From Anaerolineales bacterium (lineage in GTDB: Bacteria; Chloroflexota; Anaerolineae; Anaerolineales; DRMV01): a stretch of 5,339 nucleotides of DNA. This document shows, piece after piece, positions 1 through 5,339 of the stretch (its first letter is position 1; every line of letters starts with the position of its first letter). The stretch is taken from contig JALXBY010000212.1 in assembly GCA_026991215.1 (NCBI GenBank), positions 1-5,339 on the forward strand, given 5' to 3'. Below the pieces are notes generated by a model. It was not told where the DNA came from. It ran no database searches and was given only the letters and a program-made list of their open reading frames with translations. A program made the translations under genes and the position numbers.

Positions 1-1
1 C

Positions 2-532
2 TGCAGCACCGCGGCCGCGCCCCCGCGGTTGCCCACGGTCACCCCAACCCAGCCCCTCTTCCCCTATGCTGCCCAGCCGGGGGAAACACTGGAGGACGTG
101 GCCCGCAAGTTCGGCGTGCCGGAGCCAACGCTGCAGGCCCTGAACCGGCTGGCCCGGCCCACCCTGCAACCGGGCCAGATTCTCCTCATCCCCGGCACGC
201 CCCCCGCGCCAGAGGCCGATGAAGTCCGGGTGCGCATCCAGGCCGTGGAGCACCCCGGCGCGCTGCGGGAGGAACGCATCCAGTTGGTCAACGCCGGTTC
301 CCTGCCGGTCAACCTGGCGGGATGGCGGCTCAAGGACGAGGACGGCAACGAATTCGTCTTCCCCAACGTGGAACTCTACCCCCAGGGCGGCCTCTGGGTG
401 TGGACTCGCCGGGGTGCTTCCTCCCCCACCGGGCTGTTCTGGGGCCTGCAGGAGCCGCTGCTGCAACCCGGCGAAACCCTGACGCTGCTGGACCCCCAGG
501 GCCGCGTCCACGATACGTACACCGTCCCATGA
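2..532 (+). CDS. LysM and lamin-tail-domain envelope protein (5' end outside window)
   Basis: The frame is open to the left edge, so this is the last 176 residues of a longer protein; the TTG at 29 is unlikely to be the true start. Visible residues 1-20 are a Ser/Thr/Ala/Pro-rich linker (PTVTPTQP). Residues about 22-63 form a LysM domain, with the typical pattern PGETLEDVARKFGV, then LQALN, then LQPGQILLIP. Residues about 76-176 resemble a lamin-tail domain (LTD), a small beta-sandwich: an ERIQLVNAG strand, LAGWRLKDEDGNEFVFP, FWGLQEPL and a final LLDPQGRVHDTYTV. LysM domains usually bind peptidoglycan or other GlcNAc polymers, and this pairing with LTD suggests an exported, wall-associated protein without an enzyme domain in view. 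The first visible codon is Cys followed by Ser-Thr, as at a lipoprotein mature end, but the signal peptide lies outside. The stop overlaps the next gene's start (ATGA). The domain calls are firm; the cellular role is inferred. Confidence 0.82.
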   Translation, partial: CSTAAAPPRLPTVTPTQPLFPYAAQPGETLEDVARKFGVPEPTLQALNRLARPTLQPGQILLIPGTPPAPEADEVRVRIQAVEHPGALREERIQLVNAGSLPVNLAGWRLKDEDGNEFVFPNVELYPQGGLWVWTRRGASSPTGLFWGLQEPLLQPGETLTLLDPQGRVHDTYTVP

Positions 533-1233
533 AGCCTTCCCCCGCGTTCTTCGCCCAACTTTACCGCCTGCTGGCCATGCCGGTCACCGAGGAGGACTGT
601 GGCCGGAAGTGCGGCCCCTACAACGAAGGCGGCGTGCCCTTCTGCTGCGACCCCCGCCATGCCCTGCCCACCCTGTACCGGGAGGAATGGGCCTTCCTCC
701 AGCCCAGGACCACCCTCTGGCGGCTGTGGACGCCCGAAGCCGATGACCCCGAAGCCGCGCGGCTGGCCCAGGAGGTGCCGGAGACCCAGGTCCCCGCGGT
801 GTGCCGCGGCGTGGCCTTCTGCCAGCGGGAATACCGGAGCCTGGTCTGCCGGGCCTTCCCCTTCTTCCCCTACATCGGCCGGGAGAACGCCTTCTGGGGC
901 CTGGCCTACTACTGGCAATTCGAGGACCGCTGCTGGGTGCTCAGCCACCTGAACCGGGTCCGGATGGACTTCCGGCAGGCCTTCGTGACCGCGTACGAGC
1001 GCCTGTTCACCGCGTACCCCCAGGAGCGGGAGACCTTCCGGTACCACAGCCAGGTCATGCGGCGGGTGTTCGCCCGCCAGGGCCGCGACATCCCCCTGCT
1101 GCACCGGGATGGGCACACGTACCTCATCAACCCCAGGGACGAAAGCCTGAGGCCCGTGGACCCCGCGCGGCTGCCCAAGCACGGCGTCTACCGGCTGGAG
1201 GACGAACTGCCCTTCCCGGACGAAGCCGTCTGA
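529..1233 (+). CDS. Eight-cysteine YkgJ-like putative metal-binding protein
   Basis: A 234-residue protein beginning at the ATG that overlaps the upstream stop (ATGA). The frame stays open further upstream, but that part is antisense or out-of-frame to the lamin-tail domain, so the coupled ATG is the best start; no clear Shine-Dalgarno precedes it. Cysteines fall at 24, 28, 39, 40, 92, 98, 107 and 135, giving C-x3-C-x10-CC, then CRGVAFC, then VCRAFPFFPY. The combination of an early cysteine cluster with a CC pair and a later C-R-x-FPF segment recalls the YkgJ/UPF0153 zinc- or iron-chelating family, although the C-x3-C spacing departs from the usual CxxCxxCC form. There is no signal peptide and no membrane segment, so it is probably cytosolic. 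The C-terminal half (about 140-234) is charged and unrecognised. Metal binding is inferred from cysteines only; the biological role is unknown. Its last 46 nt overlap the antisense tgt gene. Confidence 0.8.
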   Translation: MKPSPAFFAQLYRLLAMPVTEEDCGRKCGPYNEGGVPFCCDPRHALPTLYREEWAFLQPRTTLWRLWTPEADDPEAARLAQEVPETQVPAVCRGVAFCQREYRSLVCRAFPFFPYIGRENAFWGLAYYWQFEDRCWVLSHLNRVRMDFRQAFVTAYERLFTAYPQERETFRYHSQVMRRVFARQGRDIPLLHRDGHTYLINPRDESLRPVDPARLPKHGVYRLEDELPFPDEAV

Positions 1234-2357
1234 GCCTCCCGCCGCGCGTACCAGACCTGCAACCAGGCCTCCAGCCGGCCCTCCAGGATGGCCTGACGCA
1301 TATCCCGCACTAAGCGCACCAGGGTGTAGATGTTGTGGATGGAAATCAGGGTGCCGGCCAGCATCTCTTTGGCCGTGATGAGGTGCCGCAGATAGGCCCG
1401 GCTGAAGTGGCGGCAGGTGTAACAATCGCAGGAAGCATCGATGGGCCGGGGGTCCCGGGTGAACTCGGCCCGGCGCAGGTTGAGCCGACCGCCAAAGTAA
1501 AGCATGGCCGCGCCGTGCCGGGCCAGACGGGTGGGCTGGACGCAGTCGAACATATCCACCCCGCGGCGCACGGCTTCCACGATGTCTTCGGGCGTGCCCA
1601 CGCCCATCAGGTAGCGGGGCTTGTCTTCGGGCAGCACCGCGGTGACCACGTCCAGCATCGCGTACATCTCGGCCTTGGTCTCCCCCACGGAAAGCCCGCC
1701 GATGGCGTGGCCGGGGAAGCCCAGGGAGGCGATGAACCGGGCCGAAGCCTCCCGCAAATCCGGGAACACGCCGCCCTGGACGATGCCGAACAGGGCCTGG
1801 TCCTTGCGGGTGTGGGCCTTCAGGCTGCGTTCGGCCCAGGCATGGGTGCGCCGGAGCGCGGCCTCGTTGTAGGCCCGGTCGTAGGGCGGCGGGCACTCGT
1901 CCAGGGCCATGATGATGTCCGCGCCCAGGTGCTCCTGAATCTGGATGGCCTTCTCCGGCGTCAGCCGGTGGAGGGAACCGTCCAGGTGGCTGCGGAAGGT
2001 CACGCCGTCGTCGTCGATTTCCCGCATCGCGGCCAGGGAAAAGACCTGAAACCCGCCGGAATCGGTGAGGATGGGGCCGTTCCAGGCCATGAAGCGGTGC
2101 AGGCCGCCCAGTTCCGCGATGACCTGGTGGCCGGGGCGCAGGTAAAGGTGGTAGGTGTTGGCCAGCACCAGGGTCACCCCGATTTCTTCCAACTGGGCCG
2201 GGGTCACGGCCTTGACCGTGGCCTGGGTGCCCACGGGTGCGAAGACCGGCGTTTCCAGCACGCCATGGGGGGTGAGGAAACGCCCGGCCCGGGCCCGCCC
2301 GTCGCGGGCCACCACCTCAAAGGTGAACCAGGCAGCCTGCTCGTTGTGGGCTTCCAT
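1188..2357 (-). CDS. tgt: Queuine/preQ1 tRNA-ribosyltransferase (tRNA-guanine transglycosylase)
   Basis: Tgt swaps guanine 34 in the anticodon of GUN tRNAs (Asp, Asn, His, Tyr) for preQ1, the committed tRNA step of queuosine synthesis, in the cytosol. Numbered from the upstream ATG (391 aa), the marks are TDSGGFQVFSL at 100-110 (Asp101), LDECPP at 154-159, IVQGG at 194-198, GGLSVGE at 222-228, the nucleophile Asp273 in FDCVQPTR, and the zinc site Cys312, Cys314, Cys317 and His343 (CDCYTC and SIHN). Cys157 and Val226 match the bacterial, preQ1-using type rather than the eukaryotic one. ATGs lie at 2363 and 2357; AGGAG ends 2 nt before the first and 8 nt before the second, so the second is preferred (389 aa). 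The tail after about residue 378 is a Ser/Gly-rich run (SSGKGSSSSSR) antisense to the neighbouring gene. FDCV is usually followed by Leu or Met; here it is Gln. Identity is secure. Confidence 0.97.
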   Translation of the reverse strand: MEAHNEQAAWFTFEVVARDGRARAGRFLTPHGVLETPVFAPVGTQATVKAVTPAQLEEIGVTLVLANTYHLYLRPGHQVIAELGGLHRFMAWNGPILTDSGGFQVFSLAAMREIDDDGVTFRSHLDGSLHRLTPEKAIQIQEHLGADIIMALDECPPPYDRAYNEAALRRTHAWAERSLKAHTRKDQALFGIVQGGVFPDLREASARFIASLGFPGHAIGGLSVGETKAEMYAMLDVVTAVLPEDKPRYLMGVGTPEDIVEAVRRGVDMFDCVQPTRLARHGAAMLYFGGRLNLRRAEFTRDPRPIDASCDCYTCRHFSRAYLRHLITAKEMLAGTLISIHNIYTLVRLVRDMRQAILEGRLEAWLQVWYARREAQTASSGKGSSSSSR

Positions 2358-2365
2358 GGGCATTG

Positions 2366-2370
2366 CTCCT
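2366..2370 (-). promoter_or_regulatory. Shine-Dalgarno site of tgt
   Basis: AGGAG on the - strand. The distance to the ATG at 2357 is 8 nt and to the ATG at 2363 only 2 nt, so this site decides in favour of the second, internal ATG. Confidence 0.7.
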
Positions 2371-2380
2371 GTACGACCCG

Positions 2381-2457
2381 CAGTCGGTAGTCAGCAGTCG
2401 GCAGTCTGCGGTCGGCGGTCGGCGGTCAGCGCACTGCGCACTGCGGGTTGCGCACTA
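2381..2457. repeat. Heptanucleotide tandem array (11 units) in the accC-tgt gap
   Basis: Eleven consecutive 7-base units keep phase over 77 bases. On the + strand they read CAGTCGG, TAGTCAG, CAGTCGG, CAGTCTG, CGGTCGG, CGGTCGG, CGGTCAG, then CGCACTG, CGCACTG, CGGGTTG, CGCACTA. The first seven fit YRGTCDG; the last four form a second type based on CGCACTG, whose reverse complement CAGTGCG resembles the first type. As a result GCAGTCGGCAGT (2394-2405) can pair with ACTGCGCACTGC (2433-2444) at 10 of 12 positions around a 27-nt loop. The array fills nearly all the non-coding gap between the accC stop and the tgt ribosome-binding site and contains no gene. It resembles in form the short tandemly repeated heptamers described in cyanobacteria, but function here is unknown. 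Confidence 0.8.
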
Positions 2458-2460
2458 CCG

Positions 2461-3981
2461 CTACCCCCGACGCCATCCCGGATGGTAAGTCCACTTCCAC
2501 AGGGAGGGCCGCCGACCGGTGCCCGCGGTGCGGATCATCTGCGCGGCCTGTTGCGCCTGGGCGTGGGCCACCAGCGTGGCCATGACCGCGGCCATCTCCG
2601 GGCTGAGTTCCTGCAATTCGGCTTCGTCCTCCATGGAGAAGCGCTCTTCCACGAAGCGAGTGTCGAACTGGCCCACCAGGAAGCGGTACTGGGCCAGCAG
2701 CCGCTGATGGAAGGGGATGTTGGTCTTGACGCCCAGGATTTTGTACTCGGCCAGCGCGCGGCGCATCCGCAACACCGCGTGGGCCCGGTTCTCACCCCAC
2801 ACGATGAGTTTGGCAATCAGCGGGTCGTAGTAGGGGGTGATTTCCATGCCCGTGTATACGCCAGTATCCACCCGCACGCCAGGGCCGGTAGGCGGGCTGT
2901 GGTACAGAATCCGGCCGATGGAGGGGAGGAAGTTGTTGTAGGGGTCCTCCGCGTTGATGCGGGCTTCGATGGCCCATCCCTTGAGGTGGATATCCCCCTG
3001 GGTGTAGCGCAGGGGACGGCCCCGGGCAATCCGAATCTGCTCCTTGACGATGTCCACGCCGGTGACGGCTTCGGTCACGGGGTGTTCCACCTGGATGCGG
3101 GTGTTCATCTCCAGGAAGTAGAAGTTCTTCTCCCGGTCCACCAAAAACTCCACGGTGCCCGCGTTGACGTAGTCCACGGCCTGGGCCGCGCGAATCGCGG
3201 CCGCGCCCAGCCGCTGCCGGAAGTCCTCGTCCTCGCCCACGAAGGGGGAGGGGGCCTCCTCCAGGAGTTTCTGGTGCCGACGCTGAATGGAGCATTCCCG
3301 CTCCCCCAAGTGGATGGTGCGGCCAAAGCCATCGGCCAGGATTTGGACCTCGATGTGGCGGGCCTGCTCGATGAGTTTTTCCAGGTACAGCCGCGGGTCG
3401 CCAAAGGCCGACTGGGCCTCCTGCCGGGCCAGTTGGATGGCCGAGGCCATCTCCTCAGGCCGGCGCACGATGCGCATGCCCTTGCCGCCCCCACCGGCCG
3501 CGGCCTTGATCATGATGGGGAAGCCAATGCGATGGGCCGCCGCGAGCAGTTCTTCGTCCCGCAGGTCCTCCTGGCTGTCCGTCCCCGGCACCACCGGCAC
3601 CCCCACCTGCTGCATCAGGCGCCGGGCCTGGACCTTATCCCCCATGGCCGCGATGGCTTCCGGGGAAGGGCCGATGAAGACCAGTCCCTCGTCCCGGCAG
3701 GCCTGCGCGAACTCTGCATTCTCGGCCAGGAAGCCATACCCCGGATGCACGGCTTCGGCCCCGCTCTTCTTGGCCACTTCCAGGATTTTCTCGATGTTGA
3801 GGTACGACTCCCGGGCCGGGGCCGGGCCGATGGGATACGCTTCGTCGGCATACCGGACGTGCAGGGCCATGCGGTCCACGTCGGAGTACACCGCGACGGT
3901 GCGCAGGCCCAGTTCCTTGCAGGCCCGGATGATGCGCACCGCGATTTCCCCACGATTGGCAATCAAGACCTTGGAAAACAT
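2461..3981 (-). CDS. accC: Biotin carboxylase subunit of acetyl-CoA (or related acyl-CoA/pyruvate) carboxylase
   Basis: This 506-residue enzyme carboxylates biotin on a carrier protein using ATP and bicarbonate. The order is N-terminal biotin-carboxylase domain (FSKVLIANRGEIAVRIIRA, residues 2-20), HPGYGFLAEN (79-88), ATP-grasp domain with GDKVQAR (Lys116), IMIKA (Lys159), the glycine-rich GGGGKGMR (163-170), RRHQKLLEEAPSP (Lys238), FLEMNTRIQVEHPVTE (Glu291, Asn293, Arg295, Gln297, Glu299) and Arg341, then the C-terminal domain (YYDPLIAKLIVWG, about 384-396). All the catalytic residues I can align to E. coli AccC are present. The ATG at 3981 is chosen over an upstream TTG at 4002 because it follows AGGAGG and matches the family N-terminus. 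E. coli AccC is 449 aa; the roughly 55 extra residues end in a WKW-containing tail, as in longer PycA or acyl-CoA carboxylase alpha types. There is no biotinyl domain, and no accB or carboxyltransferase gene is visible, so the acceptor is not fixed by context. Confidence 0.95.
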   Translation of the reverse strand: MFSKVLIANRGEIAVRIIRACKELGLRTVAVYSDVDRMALHVRYADEAYPIGPAPARESYLNIEKILEVAKKSGAEAVHPGYGFLAENAEFAQACRDEGLVFIGPSPEAIAAMGDKVQARRLMQQVGVPVVPGTDSQEDLRDEELLAAAHRIGFPIMIKAAAGGGGKGMRIVRRPEEMASAIQLARQEAQSAFGDPRLYLEKLIEQARHIEVQILADGFGRTIHLGERECSIQRRHQKLLEEAPSPFVGEDEDFRQRLGAAAIRAAQAVDYVNAGTVEFLVDREKNFYFLEMNTRIQVEHPVTEAVTGVDIVKEQIRIARGRPLRYTQGDIHLKGWAIEARINAEDPYNNFLPSIGRILYHSPPTGPGVRVDTGVYTGMEITPYYDPLIAKLIVWGENRAHAVLRMRRALAEYKILGVKTNIPFHQRLLAQYRFLVGQFDTRFVEERFSMEDEAELQELSPEMAAVMATLVAHAQAQQAAQMIRTAGTGRRPSLWKWTYHPGWRRG

Positions 3982-3984
3982 GGG

Positions 3985-3990
3985 CCTCCT
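3985..3990 (-). promoter_or_regulatory. Shine-Dalgarno site of accC
   Basis: AGGAGG on the - strand, within GACGAGGAGG. It lies only 3 nt from the ATG at 3981; the outer GAGG gives a more usual 6 nt. It supports the ATG at 3981, since an upstream TTG start at 4002 would put this site inside the coding frame. Confidence 0.65.
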
Positions 3991-4011
3991 CGTCCGCAGC
4001 AAAGGTGAAAC

Positions 4012-4052
4012 AGGCCGCGTGCTTCCCCCTCATGGGGCCTCGTTCGCGGCCT
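4012..4052 (-). other. Imperfect GC-rich hairpin across the DUF2344 stop, upstream of accC
   Basis: AGGCCGCG (4012-4019) and CGCGGCCT (4045-4052) are a perfect 8-bp inverted repeat. Inside it CCCC (4026-4029) can pair with GGGG (4034-4037) around a 4-nt loop that contains the first two bases of the stop codon of the DUF2344 gene. On the - strand the outer stem is followed by GTTTCACCTTT, which is T-rich for this genome but not a true T-tract. It could act as a weak terminator, an attenuator or a 3'-end stabiliser ahead of accC; it may also be chance in GC-rich DNA. Confidence 0.35.
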
Positions 4053-4665
4053 CCATTATAAGCCGGACCCGTTCGGGCCGGGCCACCTCCAGGGGGATGC
4101 CCAGCGCGTCCAGGACTTCATCGGGTCGGCCCGTGGCCCCAGGCCGGGCCGCAAGCCGCATCCAGAGCACCGGCTGGCCCTGCACCTCCCGCACCTCCAG
4201 GGCCTGGACCAGGGGACGCAGGTCATAGGTCTTGCCCCGGCGCTCCCGCAGCACGTGCTCCTGGGCCAGGAAGCGGGCTACCCGCTCGGCCAGGTCGGGG
4301 ATGGGGTCCAGAAAGCGGACTTCGTATTCCGCCGCCTGGACCAGGTTCTGCAACGCGGGGGCCTTTTCCGGCACCTCTTCCACCTTGTGAAGGGCCAGAC
4401 CTGGGGGCAGCGCGGCCCGCAGCCGGGCTTCGATTTCCTCCAGGGGCATGGGCTGCTCCAGCCACACGTCGGCCAGTTCGTGCCGGCCGGTGCAGCCCAG
4501 GGGCAGGGCCGCGGCCAGGTGGAACCGGGGCCTTGGGGTGTAGCCTTCGCTGTATTTCACCGGCAGCATGGCCCGCCGGAAGGTCCGCTCCCAGGTCCGC
4601 TGTTCGTCCAGGTGGCCGGTGAAGCGCATGGGTTCGGTCTTGGCGTAATGGAGACGCACCCGCAT
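4030..4665 (-). CDS. Radical-SAM-linked protein, DUF2344 (TIGR03936-like)
   Basis: A 211-residue stand-alone protein of the DUF2344 family. The match is clear along the N-terminal half: MRVRLHYAKTEPMRFTGHLD (1-20), TWERTFRRAMLPVKYSEG (about 24-41), YTPRPRFHLAAALPLG (42-57), then ELADVWLEQPM, LPPGLAL and VEEVPEKAPALQ before AAEYEVRF. The family is often the C-terminal part of, or encoded beside, a B12-binding/radical SAM protein, frequently near ribonuclease G and the ribosomal protein genes rplU and rpmA; its molecular job is not established. The frame stays open upstream to 5208, but that stretch is the opposite reading of the membrane gene, and the ATG at 4665 has GGGAGG 7 nt upstream and matches the family start. 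It follows the membrane gene by 20 nt and precedes accC by 48 nt. No radical SAM gene is visible, so any partner is elsewhere or lost. Confidence 0.9.
   Translation of the reverse strand: MRVRLHYAKTEPMRFTGHLDEQRTWERTFRRAMLPVKYSEGYTPRPRFHLAAALPLGCTGRHELADVWLEQPMPLEEIEARLRAALPPGLALHKVEEVPEKAPALQNLVQAAEYEVRFLDPIPDLAERVARFLAQEHVLRERRGKTYDLRPLVQALEVREVQGQPVLWMRLAARPGATGRPDEVLDALGIPLEVARPERVRLIMEAANEAP
4055..4060 (-). promoter_or_regulatory. Candidate -10 box (TATAAT) ahead of accC
   Basis: A perfect TATAAT on the - strand lies inside the final codons of the DUF2344 gene (CTT-ATA-ATG of Leu-Ile-Met, using the AT-rich ATA codon). Transcription from it would start near 4048, about 67 nt before the accC ATG. 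No TTGACA-like -35 box is found at the 17-nt spacing (GCCCGG there) and there is no extended -10 TGn. The call rests on the -10 alone. Confidence 0.25.
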
Positions 4666-4672
4666 ATCACCG

Positions 4673-4678
4673 CCTCCC
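4673..4678 (-). promoter_or_regulatory. Shine-Dalgarno site of the DUF2344 gene
   Basis: GGGAGG on the - strand, 7 nt before the ATG at 4665. It fixes the start of the DUF2344 gene against the much longer open frame upstream and lies inside the 20-nt gap after the membrane gene. Confidence 0.75.
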
Positions 4679-4682
4679 AGAG

Positions 4683-4720
4683 GGGTTACCGGGCTGGCAA
4701 CAACGCGAGGAGCGTAACCC
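4683..4720. repeat. 7-bp inverted repeat over the membrane gene's stop codon
   Basis: GGGTTAC (4683-4689) and GTAACCC (4714-4720) are perfect reverse complements separated by 24 nt. The left arm contains the TAA stop of the membrane gene on the - strand. With no T-tract and a long loop it is a poor terminator; it may be a weak 3' structure or chance. Confidence 0.3.
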
Positions 4721-5339
4721 AGAAGGGCAGAAGCCGCAAGAGCGTCCGGGTGTGACCCTCCCGCAGGGCCAGCGCCCAGAAGCCCACCAGCATCCCGATG
4801 CTCAACCGAACCACCGCGAAGACGTCCCAACTGGCCATAGGCATGAAGGCCAAAAACAGGGCCTGCCAGAAGAAGAGACCGATCCAGGGGTCGGTGAAGA
4901 CCTGAGGAAGACGCTGGCGGAGCCACCAGAGGCCCAGGGCCAGGGGGAGCAGGATGGTGGGGCCAAAGGCCAGGAGATAAGCCCAGCGTACGGCCAGCGG
5001 GAACCCCACCACCGCGGCCACCAGCCCACCAAAGGGGAAGCGAGGAAGCGCGGTCGGCCCCGCGCCGCCGCTTTGCAGGGCCACCTGGCCGAACACCCGC
5101 CACAGCCAGACCTGCCAGGCGACCCAGGGCAGGGCAAGTGCGGCCATCCACGCAGCGGCCCGGCGGGGTTGTTCCTTCCACCAGGGCAACCAGGCCGGGA
5201 GCACCCACGTCCAGGCCTGCTCCTTGGCGAACAATGCGGCCAGGAAAAGCCCCCCAGCCAGGGCCCTTCGTCGGCGTTCCAGCATCAGGAAGCCCAGCAG
5301 GGCCAGCGCGGTCATGGGCGGCCCCGGCAGGCCCAGGCG
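4686..5339 (-). CDS. Polytopic integral membrane protein, possibly GT-C-like glycosyltransferase (5' end outside window)
   Basis: The reading frame is open to the right edge (preceding residues RLGLPGPP before the Met at 5315), so the N-terminus is probably missing; 217 residues are visible. Numbered from that Met, hydrophobic stretches fall at about 1-12, 18-30, 53-75, 97-132 (probably two helices), 143-162, 165-184 and 192-208, with Arg-rich loops such as ERRRR (13-17) that favour a cytoplasmic side. The short hydrophobic helix followed by AKEQ (30-33) and the Trp/Leu-rich helix pattern recall the GT-C fold of lipid-linked-sugar glycosyltransferases in many Chloroflexota, but the usual catalytic Asp/Glu loops near the N-terminus are not in view. 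It could equally be another multi-pass membrane protein of unknown function. It ends in TAA 20 nt before the DUF2344 start and is likely co-transcribed with it. Membrane nature is sure; the glycosyltransferase label is a guess. Confidence 0.72.
   Translation of the reverse strand, partial: RLGLPGPPMTALALLGFLMLERRRRALAGGLFLAALFAKEQAWTWVLPAWLPWWKEQPRRAAAWMAALALPWVAWQVWLWRVFGQVALQSGGAGPTALPRFPFGGLVAAVVGFPLAVRWAYLLAFGPTILLPLALGLWWLRQRLPQVFTDPWIGLFFWQALFLAFMPMASWDVFAVVRLSIGMLVGFWALALREGHTRTLLRLLPFWVTLLALLPAR

Noticed and set aside
322..528. Upstream extension of the cysteine-rich protein
   Set aside because: It overlaps the lamin-tail domain in another frame; the ATGA-coupled ATG at 529 is a better start.
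1217..1232. Small hairpin (GACG-AAGC-CGTC with flanking pairs) at the end of the cysteine-rich gene as a terminator
   Set aside because: The stem is only six pairs including a G-U, and no T-tract follows on either strand.
376..1896. Long - strand open frame across the cysteine-rich gene and tgt
   Set aside because: It shifts out of frame against the certain tgt reading and yields a Pro/Arg/Gly-rich sequence with no recognisable motifs.
2381..2457. CRISPR array or iteron-type origin
   Set aside because: Units are 7 bases with no spacers, and there is no cas gene, replication initiator or DnaA-box cluster nearby.
2155..4008. Very long + strand open frame opposite accC and the tgt start
   Set aside because: It is the complement of two clear enzyme genes, has no family resemblance and low-complexity composition; high GC keeps antisense frames open.
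4666..5208. N-terminal extension of the DUF2344 protein
   Set aside because: The frame is open, but it is the out-of-frame reading of the membrane gene; the Shine-Dalgarno and family N-terminus put the start at 4665.

Overview
The window is GC-rich (clearly above 60% by eye) bacterial chromosomal DNA, densely packed with genes and with strong Shine-Dalgarno sites. The mix suggests a Chloroflexota (Anaerolineae-like) bacterium: a secreted LysM plus lamin-tail-domain protein, a stand-alone radical-SAM-linked DUF2344 protein, and a long-type AccC. This assignment is an inference from protein style and gene content, not a database match.

Layout. On the + strand (left end) there are two genes in a translationally coupled pair. 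The first is the 3' part of a probable envelope protein with a LysM and a lamin-tail domain (2-532). It overlaps by ATGA with an eight-cysteine, probably metal-binding protein of YkgJ-like character (529-1233). Everything to the right is on the - strand. Reading from the right edge leftwards, these are a partial polytopic membrane protein (4686-5339), the radical-SAM-linked/DUF2344 protein (4030-4665), biotin carboxylase AccC (2461-3981) and queuine/preQ1 tRNA-ribosyltransferase Tgt (1188-2357). Gaps between them are 20, 48 and 103 nt, compatible with one operon, perhaps with internal regulation. The two blocks converge, and the tgt 3' end runs 46 nt into the end of the cysteine-rich gene.

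Function. Tgt and AccC are core housekeeping enzymes (tRNA queuosine modification; biotin-dependent carboxylation for fatty acid or related metabolism). The DUF2344 protein belongs to a family usually fused to or beside a radical SAM protein; none is visible here. The membrane protein may be a GT-C-like glycosyltransferase, but this is uncertain.

Non-coding signals. The 103-nt gap before tgt holds an 11-unit heptanucleotide tandem array whose two unit types are partly complementary, so it could fold in the tgt leader. An 8-bp perfect inverted repeat and a perfect TATAAT lie at the end of the DUF2344 gene, just ahead of accC. No CRISPR, tRNA, rRNA, transposon, phage or defence gene is evident. 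I see no wholly new system; the heptad array and the antisense gene ends are the most unusual items.
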